A stretch of 44,662 bases of DNA from Prochlorococcus sp. AG-402-C22 (lineage in GTDB: Bacteria > Cyanobacteriota > Cyanobacteriia > PCC-6307 > Cyanobiaceae): assembly GCA_003279535.1 (NCBI GenBank), contig QCHO01000008.1, positions 1 to 44,662 of the forward strand, read 5' to 3'. Position 1 is the first letter of the stretch. Every line of letters starts with the position of its first letter. This document shows positions 36,639 through 44,662 of the stretch, in pieces. The notes below the pieces were generated by a model. It worked only from the letters and a program-made list of their open reading frames with translations. It was not told where the DNA came from and made no database searches. The translations under genes and the position numbers were made by a program.

Positions 36639-37196
36639 TTAATGTATTAGCTTTTTATGTGTTTTTAATTTATATGTTTTATGAACATAATTAATTACAA
36701 TCCCATCAAGATTCTTAACGTTTGGGATTTTATAGTTTAGATATTCTGCAACAGCTAATATTGGACCTAAGTGAGTAATGATAGCTACATTTTGATTTTT
36801 AATTAAGTCTAAATACTTTTTTAAAGATCTTATTACTCGCTCTTGCATAAATTTATTACTTTCTCCATTAGGATATTTTCTTTCGTTATTATTTTTAAGT
36901 TTAAAAAAATCATCAACATATTTTTCAGGAATATTTTGAAGATATCCACCATTTGTTTCTTGCCAATCACAATCTAATTTTATATCCTTTCCAAATAAAA
37001 TAACTCCAGTTTCAAGTGATCTTGCTGCAGTTGAGCTAACTATTTTCAAGTCGAACTTATGTTTTAAGTTTTTTGCAACTTCTCTTAATTTTAAACATTC
37101 TTTTCTACCATCAAAACTCAGCTCATCTAATACTGAACCTGTTGAAGATTGGAGAAGATTACATACTGATTCTGCGTGTCTTATTAAATAAAGCAA
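36639..37196 (-). CDS. Histidine phosphatase family protein
   Basis: Phosphoglycerate-mutase-like phosphatase of 185 residues. The phosphohistidine motif is LIRHAES (R6, H7, E9) instead of the more frequent RHGE/Q; a second conserved histidine lies in AIITHLGP near residue 142. Conserved Arg in SSTAARSLET. Substrate unknown; some family members act on sugar phosphates. It is 3 bp after the glycosyltransferase at 37200-38240 on the same strand, so it may be part of that transcript. Confidence 0.85.
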   Translation of the reverse strand: MLYLIRHAESVCNLLQSSTGSVLDELSFDGRKECLKLREVAKNLKHKFDLKIVSSTAARSLETGVILFGKDIKLDCDWQETNGGYLQNIPEKYVDDFFKLKNNNERKYPNGESNKFMQERVIRSLKKYLDLIKNQNVAIITHLGPILAVAEYLNYKIPNVKNLDGIVINYVHKTYKLKTHKKLIH

Positions 37197-37199
37197 ATT

Positions 37200-38240
37200 T
37201 TAGTTATAAATAACATCTAAAATTTTATCACTCATCCTTTGAATATTATGATTTTCTTTGACATCAAGATGAGAATTAATTGCTATCTTTTCGCGTAATT
37301 CTTTATCAAGAATTAGTCTGCGTATCCAATAAAGCCAACTACTATGATTATTTCTAGTAAGTATACCCGTCTCTAAATGTTTTATCACTCCCTGATATAT
37401 GTATGCGTCAGAAAAAATTGTAGGGATTGAGGACATACCATAATCTAAGTATTTGATTGGACTTTTACAGTTATGAAAATTATTTAGTTCAGGTTCTTCT
37501 CCAGCAGCTAGGGGAACAATTGCAAACCAATAATCTGATTTTGCCAATTCAAGTTTGTGATCTGAATAAGATCTACTACCTAAATCAAGGTATTTTATCT
37601 TATCCCCAAGAATACCTTTCTTGTCAGAATAAACATGTATTTCGAGATCTGGAAATTCTTCTTGAATTTTATTTAATGCTAAAAGAAATTCTCCTTTGAA
37701 ATTATTAAATTTAAGATTATCTGCATTTGTAAAAACTATCTTCGGATTTTTTGATTCTATCCTCTTATTTTTTAAAGTATATTTCTCTACATTAATACCA
37801 TGTTCTATAATTGTTGTTCTTTTCTTAAGATGTTTCCAGATCAATCGCTCAAGAGGTAAATTGCAAGTTATTATTTTTGAGGAAATTTTTAAAATTTCAA
37901 GTCCAATTGATTTGTTTTCAGAACTGCCGTTTGAGTAACTAGGGAATTCAAAAATATTATCATCTAAATCATAAATAATTTTTATTTTTAAAGAATCAAT
38001 AATTCTTGCTGCTTCTAGCGTTAATTGATCACAGGATTTGTTTATGAAAACTACATCAAATTTCTTACTTTCTAATATTTTATAAGTTATATTTTCTGGA
38101 TTAAAGACTTCAAATTCAACTAACCCTTTTTGATAAAGATATTCTAAAGGTTCTGTTAATCTATTTACTATTGATCTGCCTAGTTGCTTTGGGTCAACCA
38201 AGGATAGTCTGTTTATTACAAGAACTTTATATTTCTTCAA
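37200..38240 (-). CDS. Predicted GT-B glycosyltransferase
   Basis: A soluble 346-residue protein resembling GT-B (family 4-like) glycosyltransferases. KIIYDLDDNIFEFP is the DLDDN-type motif often seen in this subgroup. The C-terminal domain has KIVFTNADNLKFNNFKGEFLLAL, ADYWFAIVPLA-type sequence (SDYWFAIVPLAAG) and NNFHNCKSPIKYLDYGMSSIPTIFSD, where the nucleotide-sugar binding residues are expected. The acceptor and sugar are unknown. The 158-bp spacer upstream is AT-rich and noncoding. Confidence 0.78.
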   Translation of the reverse strand: MKKYKVLVINRLSLVDPKQLGRSIVNRLTEPLEYLYQKGLVEFEVFNPENITYKILESKKFDVVFINKSCDQLTLEAARIIDSLKIKIIYDLDDNIFEFPSYSNGSSENKSIGLEILKISSKIITCNLPLERLIWKHLKKRTTIIEHGINVEKYTLKNKRIESKNPKIVFTNADNLKFNNFKGEFLLALNKIQEEFPDLEIHVYSDKKGILGDKIKYLDLGSRSYSDHKLELAKSDYWFAIVPLAAGEEPELNNFHNCKSPIKYLDYGMSSIPTIFSDAYIYQGVIKHLETGILTRNNHSSWLYWIRRLILDKELREKIAINSHLDVKENHNIQRMSDKILDVIYN

Positions 38241-38398
38241 ATTAAATTTTTAGATATAGCTTAACTTTAAAGTAGCTTAATACCAAATTTGAATGGAATT
38301 ATTAAATATTTAAATAATGGTAATTTTTTTGAAAAATATTTTGAAAAAATACTGATTTAATAAATATCAAAGGAAATATATTAAGTGATTTAAGATTA

Positions 38399-39421
38399 TT
38401 AAATAATATTTTTTAGCCTATTTAAGCCTGTTTGAGTTAATCCTTTTGCTTTGTCTCTAATAAAGTTTCTAAATTTATTAATGTGTTCTAGGTTAAAAAG
38501 GTATTTTTTTTGTATCTCTTCAAAATTATCATTATTAGAAATATATTTATAATTTTTAGGAAAATAATCCTGAAGACACTTTAAAGGTAATGATAAAACC
38601 GGATTAAAATCATTTATTGAATTAAATAAAGGGATACAAAAGCCCTCGTGCAAACTTAGAGTTATAAAGCAATTCATAGTTCTTAATTTATTATTCAACT
38701 TTTCATCTTCTAATTGATGAAAGAAATTTATCCCATTTTTTAAAAACTCTCTATATTTATTATTGCCTAAATAATTTATACAATCTAACTTGGAAGAAGA
38801 TGTAAATATTGATAGTTTTTGTTGGCTTCTTTGATTTTTATTAAATAAATCTAGTAAGGAATTTACATTTTTATGGTTGCTAAAGGTTCCACAATAATAA
38901 AATTTAAGTCCTGACTTTAAAGATTTATTTTCATGGTTTTTTGTGTTTTTCAAAAATAAATCAATAGGTGGCATAATAATAAAATTTTCATTCTCAATAA
39001 AATTATTATTTACTTTTTTCAAAAATTGATTTTTTGATTCTGTAGAGTTTGATATATATAAATCGAAGTTATTTAGCAAATTTATATCTGACAAACCCTT
39101 TTTGCAATTGTTAAATAACTCACTGCCATATGAAAAAAACTTAGGCGGTGTTATCCCATGATAAAAGATTATCCTTTTTTTAAAACTTAAAGTAAGCAAT
39201 AATTTTAAATTGAGATCTTCTATAGAGTAGTGATAAAAAAGAATATTATATGGGTCATGTTTTTTTAAATATTCATTAAAATTGGTAACTCCATTAATAT
39301 TCGAATAATGTGCAACTAGTTCAACTTCTGCAAAACTTTTAAGTGAATTCATAAAATAAATTGAAGAATTACCTACTCCGTCCATTGATACTAAATTCTG
39401 AGAATAAATAATAATTTTCAT
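38399..39421 (-). CDS. Predicted glycosyltransferase, GT4-like
   Basis: A soluble protein of 340 residues. The N-terminal half has a Rossmann-like start (IIIYSQNLVSMDGVGNSSIY). The C-terminal half contains FYYCGTFSNHKNVNSLLDLF and FITLSLHEGFCIPLFNSI, where the E-x7-E motif of GT4 enzymes would be; here the second acidic residue is not clear, which could mean weak or changed activity. Translation is coupled to the upstream glycosyltransferase by an ATGA overlap (39418-39421). Confidence 0.78.
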   Translation of the reverse strand: MKIIIYSQNLVSMDGVGNSSIYFMNSLKSFAEVELVAHYSNINGVTNFNEYLKKHDPYNILFYHYSIEDLNLKLLLTLSFKKRIIFYHGITPPKFFSYGSELFNNCKKGLSDINLLNNFDLYISNSTESKNQFLKKVNNNFIENENFIIMPPIDLFLKNTKNHENKSLKSGLKFYYCGTFSNHKNVNSLLDLFNKNQRSQQKLSIFTSSSKLDCINYLGNNKYREFLKNGINFFHQLEDEKLNNKLRTMNCFITLSLHEGFCIPLFNSINDFNPVLSLPLKCLQDYFPKNYKYISNNDNFEEIQKKYLFNLEHINKFRNFIRDKAKGLTQTGLNRLKNII

Positions 39422-40395
39422 ATTAATTCCTCATATACATCTATTTGTTTCTCAATGCATTTATCCCATGAAAATTTTTTTATTTGGTCAAATTTAACGA
39501 TTCCTGAAGTTTGATTAAGAAAAACTCTTTTAATTAAATTTGAAAGTTCTTTCACATCTCCCCTTTTTCCATCATAGTAAGTATCTATGTTACCGAAATA
39601 CTCTTTTGCGCATCCTTCTGACGTAACTATAATTGGAATTCCAAGGGCTGCCGCCTCTAGGGCAGCTAATCCAGGGGTCTCTAATTTTGAAGCTAATACG
39701 AAACATTTAGCATTAAGTATTAGAGAAAAAAATTCGTTTGAATGATTTTTAACTGCACCGTAATAGATTACTGAATTATTATTATCTAATTCTAGGGATC
39801 TAAAATAATCTTTATCTCTTATATGCCCTACCAAAATAAGTTTTTTATTGTTTAACTTAGATGCTTCTATAAGAATTTTTTGGTTTTTTCTTGGTTCAAT
39901 ATTTGCTAAACAAAGTATATAATCTTGCCAATCTAGAGGAATTTTAGAGGATTTTTTAAATTGCTTATCTCTGTATTTTAATAAATCTGGTTCAAAACCA
40001 TTATGTACAACTCTAAATTTTGACTTTTCAATTGCAAAAACTTCACTTAATAAATCCTTTTCTTTTTTTGAATTAACAATAATTCTATCTGAAATTAATA
40101 ATTGTGATTTTATTTGATCAATATTATAGTTATGAACAGTATCTTTAGTAATCCAAAGGGAGGCACTAATAATCAATTTTTTATTAATACTTTTTAAATA
40201 ATTACAGAAATCTACTGAACCTCCCATACAAGAAAAAAAGTGATAAATATTTGGTTTTGTTTGTGGATTCCAATTATCAAATTTATGTATAGTAATATCT
40301 TTTTTCTCAAGATATTTGTTAAGCATTTCAATCTGAATTTCACCTCCTCCAGGTGTGAAATAAGCCCATGGGTAAGTTGCTAGTACTATTTCCAT
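39418..40395 (-). CDS. Glycosyltransferase family 4 protein
   Basis: A 325-residue GT-B glycosyltransferase. It starts VLATYPWAYFTPGGGEIQIEML, with the usual glycine loop. The donor domain shows CLANIEPRKNQKILIEASKL, LVGHIRDKDY and KLETPGLAALEAAALGIPIIVTSEG, containing the E-x7-E pattern. Sugar and acceptor unknown. It leads a two-gene set with the 38399-39421 gene. Divergent from the 647-aa glycosyltransferase over a 239-bp AT-rich spacer that shows no other gene. Confidence 0.88.
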   Translation of the reverse strand: MEIVLATYPWAYFTPGGGEIQIEMLNKYLEKKDITIHKFDNWNPQTKPNIYHFFSCMGGSVDFCNYLKSINKKLIISASLWITKDTVHNYNIDQIKSQLLISDRIIVNSKKEKDLLSEVFAIEKSKFRVVHNGFEPDLLKYRDKQFKKSSKIPLDWQDYILCLANIEPRKNQKILIEASKLNNKKLILVGHIRDKDYFRSLELDNNNSVIYYGAVKNHSNEFFSLILNAKCFVLASKLETPGLAALEAAALGIPIIVTSEGCAKEYFGNIDTYYDGKRGDVKELSNLIKRVFLNQTSGIVKFDQIKKFSWDKCIEKQIDVYEELI

Positions 40396-40634
40396 TAATT
40401 TTCAGAATAAAATCTAAGCTTTTCTTTCAGAACTCCATAATACAACTTAATCTATAAATTCATAAAAGCAAACAATTAAATATAAATCATTTGTTTTCAA
40501 ATTATCCTTTATGGTATTAGGATAGTTTTATCTTCTTAATTAGATAGAAATATACATTTATCAAAAACCAATTAATCTATAAAGTAATAAAGCTATTCTA
40601 TTAAAAGAGTTAGTACAAATTTATTTATAATTTG

Positions 40635-42575
40635 ATGAAAGAAGCTAAAAAATACATCCCTGAATTTGTTTACTCAATATATAGGCAGAGGAAGGATTTG
40701 CAAACTCTTTTTCCCTTAAAAGAAGAATGGGCAATTCTTGCACTTTTCCTTTGGTGGAAAGAAATAGGAGAAGTCAATGAATATAATTACTTTTGGCTCC
40801 CCTCAAAAAAATTTAAAGATTTATTTTTTTTATCAAAAAATGAAAATGGTTTACATAACATACATTTAGCAATAAGTTCAAGATTTAAAGAGCTGGAATT
40901 TTGTAATTTATTATTTGATCAAAGACATCCAAATTCTGATAATTATAAAAAATTTATTGATTGGATAACTGGAGATTATCAACTAAAGTTTAAATATACT
41001 TATTTTATATTTCAGGAACTTCCTGGGATAAAAATCTTGAACTCAGAATCTGAAAATATAATTTATGGAGATAATTATTTAGACATTAATAAAGAAATAA
41101 ATTTCTTATCAATTTTTCTTTCGTATTCAAAACTAAATGATAAAGAAAACCAATATGCTCTTTATATAAATAAAATTCTTTATGAAAATGTTTCTAAAGT
41201 AAATCCAAATAAACTCCCCTCAATTTATAGATATTTTTATAATTATTTTAAAAAATATCCTATAGCAAAATCAATAGATGAAATATATTTTGAATTCTGC
41301 AATCAAAAAAAATCTATAAATTCATCTACATTTCTTTTGCCAATTTTTCATGCAAGAAAAGATCTACTAAATGCTTTTAAGCAGCAAAAAAAATCTCTTG
41401 AAGAATTCTTAATAAATTGGTGGAATAAATTTGGATATAAAGAATATCCTGGATTTAAAGAATATATTTTTCTTAAATCAAAAGATAATAAAAGTTTTGC
41501 TAATGAGAAAATAGCAATTACTGGATTCCATAACTATCAATTAGGCATTAGCGAAGATGCTAGAAATCTTTATAAATCAATAAAAGAAATTACACCTTAT
41601 ATTAAAGCCTCAAATATTCCTCTTAATTGCTCAAATAACGAAATAGAAGCAAATTACGAATTATATGACTTTATAAATTCTAAATATAATTTTATAGTTT
41701 TGCCCCCTTTAGAACAACTTAACCTTTTTATGAAAAATCCTATTTATTTTCATAAAAATAAAGTATATGCATTAATGCCGTGGGAATTAGAATCTTTACC
41801 AGAAAACTTTAAATGTATATTCAAAAAAATTGATGTTGTTTTAGCTCCATCAAAATTCCTTAAGCAGGTTTTTTCTAAAATTCATAAAGATGTAAAACTT
41901 TTACCTCATTTTGTAGATATTGAATACGAGATAAATGAAGAAAAATTTGATCAATTTACATTTGTTTATTCCGCAGATATGAATTCTTATATTGCAAGAA
42001 AAAATCCATTATGTGCGATAAGAGCCTTTAAAAAGTTTTTAAAAGAATATTTATTTAAAAATCAAAAAAAACCACGTCTGATACTAAGATTAACTCATTT
42101 CTCAAATACAAAACATTCTGAAATTGTTCAAGAAATAGATAACTGTGAGCAGATATTTCTATTTACTGAAAAATTAGCTAAAAAAGAATATCTCACTTTA
42201 CTTTCAATGTCACATTGTTATGTATCACCACATAGATCAGAGGGATTTGGAAGAAACATTGCCGAGTCGATGTTTCTTGGAACCCCTACTATAGTGAGTA
42301 ATTATTCTGGCAACCTTGATTTCTGCAATCATGATAACTCCTATTTAATTGATGGTAAACTCATAAAAATAAATAAAGGGGAATACCCTTTATCGGATAA
42401 TTGTTCATGGTTCGATCCAGATATAAATCATCTAAAGCTGCTTATGATGGATGTGTATGTTAATTATGAAGCAGCTATATTAAAATCTAAAAATGCTAGA
42501 GAGATTATTATAGCTAATCATTCAATAGATATTTATAAGAAAAATTTGAAAAAAATAATAGGCCAAGATTTTTGA
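40635..42575 (+). CDS. Large glycosyltransferase with GT4 C-terminal domain
   Basis: A 646-residue soluble protein. The first 290 residues have no motif I know, are helical, and start KEAKKYIPEFVYSIYRQRKD. From about residue 295 a GT-B domain follows: IAITGFHNYQLGISEDARNLYKSIKE, then VLAPSKFLKQVFSKIH, FVYSADMNSYIARKNPLCAIRAF and SPHRSEGFGRNIAESMFLGTPTIVSNYSGN with the E-x7-E signature. Long glycosyltransferases with an unknown front half are frequent in bacterial polysaccharide clusters. The ATG at 40635 is chosen; a TTG sits just before. Flanked by genes on the opposite strand. Confidence 0.85.
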   Translation: MKEAKKYIPEFVYSIYRQRKDLQTLFPLKEEWAILALFLWWKEIGEVNEYNYFWLPSKKFKDLFFLSKNENGLHNIHLAISSRFKELEFCNLLFDQRHPNSDNYKKFIDWITGDYQLKFKYTYFIFQELPGIKILNSESENIIYGDNYLDINKEINFLSIFLSYSKLNDKENQYALYINKILYENVSKVNPNKLPSIYRYFYNYFKKYPIAKSIDEIYFEFCNQKKSINSSTFLLPIFHARKDLLNAFKQQKKSLEEFLINWWNKFGYKEYPGFKEYIFLKSKDNKSFANEKIAITGFHNYQLGISEDARNLYKSIKEITPYIKASNIPLNCSNNEIEANYELYDFINSKYNFIVLPPLEQLNLFMKNPIYFHKNKVYALMPWELESLPENFKCIFKKIDVVLAPSKFLKQVFSKIHKDVKLLPHFVDIEYEINEEKFDQFTFVYSADMNSYIARKNPLCAIRAFKKFLKEYLFKNQKKPRLILRLTHFSNTKHSEIVQEIDNCEQIFLFTEKLAKKEYLTLLSMSHCYVSPHRSEGFGRNIAESMFLGTPTIVSNYSGNLDFCNHDNSYLIDGKLIKINKGEYPLSDNCSWFDPDINHLKLLMMDVYVNYEAAILKSKNAREIIIANHSIDIYKKNLKKIIGQDF

Positions 42576-42584
42576 AAAAATCTT
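42565..42584. terminator. Hairpin at the stop codon of the large glycosyltransferase
   Basis: AAGATTTTT (42565-42573) and AAAAATCTT (42576-42584) are exact inverse repeats two bases apart, spanning the stop codon. More A and T runs follow in the 72-bp convergent spacer. It may end transcription from both sides. Confidence 0.35.
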
Positions 42585-42647
42585 AAAAAAATTTTTCTTA
42601 AAATTCTCCTTTATGGTTAAGTTTAATAAATTCATTTTTCATGGCAA

Positions 42648-43571
42648 CTATTTTAAATCGCATAGATAATCTATCATTTGTCCATTTATAGAATTAACTT
42701 TATCAAATTTTTCAAAATCCTCATCTAGCCATACTTTTTCATAAAAATCCCTCTTATTCTTAAAAATTGTTTTTTGGGATTCATAGTATTTTGCTCTGGA
42801 GATTGGCCCCTTTAAACTTTCCCTTAAATCTTCTATTTCTTCTACCTGCTCTATTGGGCTTCTATTATCATTCCAATAGAAAACCTTTGGCAGAATTTTA
42901 TTACCTTCATCCATTAAAGTAGCTGATAAATATCTTTCTATTATGAATGGAAATAATTTATAAGTTTTTTTATAAGACTTATTAAAACTATACTCAAATG
43001 GCGATCTATGAAAAGTTTCCTTTAAACCTAAATTATTCTCTGTCATTAGATCATCAAGACTGATCATATTGTTGACTATTTTTATAAAGTATTCACTTTT
43101 GGCAGCCCAAAAATTACAGAAAGAAAATTGGTCTTTTGGAGTTCTTGATTGAAAATCAATAGTAGGGAAGCTCTTGTTTAATGAAAATATTTCTTTTACT
43201 TCTTTTCTTATCCCTTTATGACATATCTCTGCTTGATCCCAGTAATTATAAAATATTAAAGAATTATATTGACATGGAGAAAATATAAAAATATCGGCAT
43301 CGTTTTCTTTTATCAATTTGCAAACAGATTGATAATTTAAACCAGTTCTTTCTATAAAAGATGCGCTAAATAAGCCAATTATATTGTTTTCATTTTCTTG
43401 TGATTTTGATACTAAATTATATATAGTTTTATATATCTGAAATTCTCTTTTCCATGGATGTTTATTTTCAAAGATGCAAGGTATAAGTTCTAAATCATTT
43501 ATTAATAATTGCTTAGTATCATAAACACCATAAAATAAAAATAAATCCTTATTTATTTCTGATGAAACCAT
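42648..43571 (-). CDS. Unrecognised polysaccharide-region protein
   Basis: A 307-residue soluble protein, no signal peptide. I do not recognise a defined family. Visible features: FLFYGVYD start, IIGLFSASFIERTG, a patterned DADIFIFSPCQY followed by NYWDQAEICH, NFWAAKSEYFIKIVNN and FPFIIERYLSATLMDEG. The last two patterns recall proteins that accompany or are fused to glycosyltransferases in capsule clusters, but this is only an impression. Codon use is like that of its glycosyltransferase neighbours. A role in surface glycan assembly is inferred from context alone. Confidence 0.65.
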   Translation of the reverse strand: MVSSEINKDLFLFYGVYDTKQLLINDLELIPCIFENKHPWKREFQIYKTIYNLVSKSQENENNIIGLFSASFIERTGLNYQSVCKLIKENDADIFIFSPCQYNSLIFYNYWDQAEICHKGIRKEVKEIFSLNKSFPTIDFQSRTPKDQFSFCNFWAAKSEYFIKIVNNMISLDDLMTENNLGLKETFHRSPFEYSFNKSYKKTYKLFPFIIERYLSATLMDEGNKILPKVFYWNDNRSPIEQVEEIEDLRESLKGPISRAKYYESQKTIFKNKRDFYEKVWLDEDFEKFDKVNSINGQMIDYLCDLK

Positions 43572-43680
43572 CCTTGTAAATTTAAGAAATTATAATCTAA
43601 CTTATAATTAGTTTTATGTAAATTAATGGAATATTAAAGCCTTCCCTAATTAAATTGCTTAAATTTACTATTCAAATAAA

Positions 43681-44445
43681 TTAATTTGTTTTGGTGTATA
43701 GATAATCATGAGCTGATAATTTCTTGACCAAATAATATCCGCAATTAGTAAGGTATGTATTTATGGTTTTGTAATCAGAAGTTTCTATAAGTATATTTTT
43801 AATATGTCCTTTTTCTAGTTTACAACCTTCAAGAATCGATAATTCATTTCCCTCCACATCTAAGGATAATAAGTCAACATGATTTATGGAATGTTTTTCA
43901 GTTAATTTACTAAGTGTTATTGCAGGAGCAAAAAACTTATAAACTCGATCACTAGGTAAACCTAAAATCTTTCTTATTGGTAATTTGCGAATAGCACCTT
44001 TTTTTGCATGTTCTAAGCTATTTTTTTTTCCTTTGACTTGTGTAGTCCATAAATTCCCAAAGATTAATTGCACAAATTCTTCCTTAAAATCTGGAGAAAC
44101 CAATGCATAATTTTCTATTATGTTTTCTCTACTCCTGTAAAGAAAACATTTTTCATAAAGGGAGGGAGATGCTTCAATTAACATTCCTTTTGCTTTGTAT
44201 TTTTTTTCTAAAAAAAAAGTATTACTTTGAGTAATACCGTCATTTGCTCCAACCTCTATATAAAATGTTTTATTGTTGAGAATATTTGGCAGAAGGAGTG
44301 ATATTTGTTTGTCTAAATTATTTATTGAAGTAAAAGGATATATAAATGTTGCTTGTTTTTTTAAAAATATAGATAAATCATAAAATAAATCTGAAAATTT
44401 TCTTATAAAGAAACTTAAATATTTTCTAATTCTCATAGATTGCAA
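43681..44445 (-). CDS. FkbM family SAM-dependent methyltransferase
   Basis: A 254-residue methyltransferase of the FkbM type. The SAM motif is FYIEVGANDGITQSNT (about residues 61-76), the acidic residue lies in KGMLIEASPSLYEKC, and VDLLSLDVEGNELSILEG is the FkbM hallmark. The C-terminus matches the family end region. In islands these enzymes usually methylate sugars. The first 58 residues include a hydrophobic stretch and may be a membrane contact. ATG 44445 is used; a second ATG is 3 codons inside. Confidence 0.88.
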   Translation of the reverse strand: MQSMRIRKYLSFFIRKFSDLFYDLSIFLKKQATFIYPFTSINNLDKQISLLLPNILNNKTFYIEVGANDGITQSNTFFLEKKYKAKGMLIEASPSLYEKCFLYRSRENIIENYALVSPDFKEEFVQLIFGNLWTTQVKGKKNSLEHAKKGAIRKLPIRKILGLPSDRVYKFFAPAITLSKLTEKHSINHVDLLSLDVEGNELSILEGCKLEKGHIKNILIETSDYKTINTYLTNCGYYLVKKLSAHDYLYTKTN

Positions 44446-44576
44446 AATCCTTAATCTATATTTATTTTAATTATCACTAACAAGATTGAAAGTTAATTAC
44501 TTCCAATCTAAAAATAATTTCTAATATTTATTAGTAAAGAATGCATATCAAATATTAGTTATAATCTCAAGAAATT

Positions 44577-44662
44577 TTAAAAAGTTCTACCCTCCCTGAA
44601 GCCACTTTCCACATAATGTTTTTTGGCAAGTGTATGATCGTTTCCAAAAATATTTTTTAAAT
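44577..44662 (-). CDS. 3' end of a gene cut by the window edge
   Basis: An open frame on the minus strand enters from the window end and stops at TAA 44577-44579. It reads LKNIFGNDHTLAKKHYVESG and ends in FREGRTF (27 residues visible). Its base composition is much richer in G and C than the flanking spacer, and the sequence looks protein-like, so it is probably the C-terminus of a real gene. No family can be named. Gene start is outside the window. Confidence 0.5.
   Translation of the reverse strand, partial: LKNIFGNDHTLAKKHYVESGFREGRTF

Noticed and set aside
37457-37938. Two plus-strand ORFs of about 80 codons inside a glycosyltransferase gene
   Set aside because: Shadows of the minus-strand gene, which has clear motifs.
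40504-40527. TATCCT ... AGGATA hairpin in the spacer before the large glycosyltransferase
   Set aside because: Six-bp stem with a 10-nt loop in AT-rich DNA and no T tail; could be chance.
1-44662. CRISPR array, transposase, integrase or prophage genes
   Set aside because: No regularly spaced repeats and no protein with such motifs were seen on either strand.

Overview
The window looks like part of the chromosome of a high-light-type Prochlorococcus. The DNA is very AT-rich and gene-dense, with many overlaps of 4-42 bp and many TTG starts. Several genes are typical of small marine cyanobacteria: nickel superoxide dismutase with its protease, Ftn2/ARC6, a Tic21-like DUF3611 protein, CpmA/LarB, a TIGR03792 protein, CobL and an extended ThiE. 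The assignment rests on gene content and composition only; no search was run.

From 1 to about 32.3 kb the region is core chromosome. In order: trpC; a nickel module (HupE/UreJ-like nickel transporter, sodX, sodN); a secreted FKBP isomerase; lnt; mnmA; a fused NAD(P)HX epimerase/dehydratase; a group 2 sigma factor; pdhA; ftn2; ffh-rpsP-phoH; a Bax-inhibitor-1 membrane protein; era; an in-frame trmD-ispF gene; a TIGR03792 protein; larB/cpmA; two very small ORFs (43 and 55 aa); thiS-thiE-ribF; DUF3611; surE; pheS; nadK; cobL; two small or secreted conserved proteins; ribD; ftsH; argF; and lexA with two tandem LexA-box-like sites. Most of these serve translation, protein targeting, cofactor synthesis (thiamine, FAD, NADP, cobalamin, isoprenoids) and protein quality control.

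From about 32.4 kb to the end the content changes to a cell-surface polysaccharide region. It holds a SAM methyltransferase, a GtrB-like glycosyltransferase, a DUF2079 (GT-C-like) membrane protein, GtrA, tRNA-Ala(GGC), a histidine phosphatase, four GT-B glycosyltransferases, one unrecognised protein, an FkbM methyltransferase and the cut-off 3' end of another gene. Spacers become longer and even more AT-rich. This matches the envelope-type genomic islands described for Prochlorococcus, where surface glycans vary between strains.

The main oddities are: sodX lacks any ATG/GTG/TTG start upstream of its catalytic serine; trmD and ispF form one reading frame; a perfect 34-bp palindrome lies at the island entry between divergent genes; GtrB, GtrA and a GT-C-like protein sit together as a possible three-part surface glycosylation cassette; and TACGG motifs cluster ahead of ftsH. 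I did not find a CRISPR array, transposase or prophage, and no clearly novel multi-gene system beyond these candidates.
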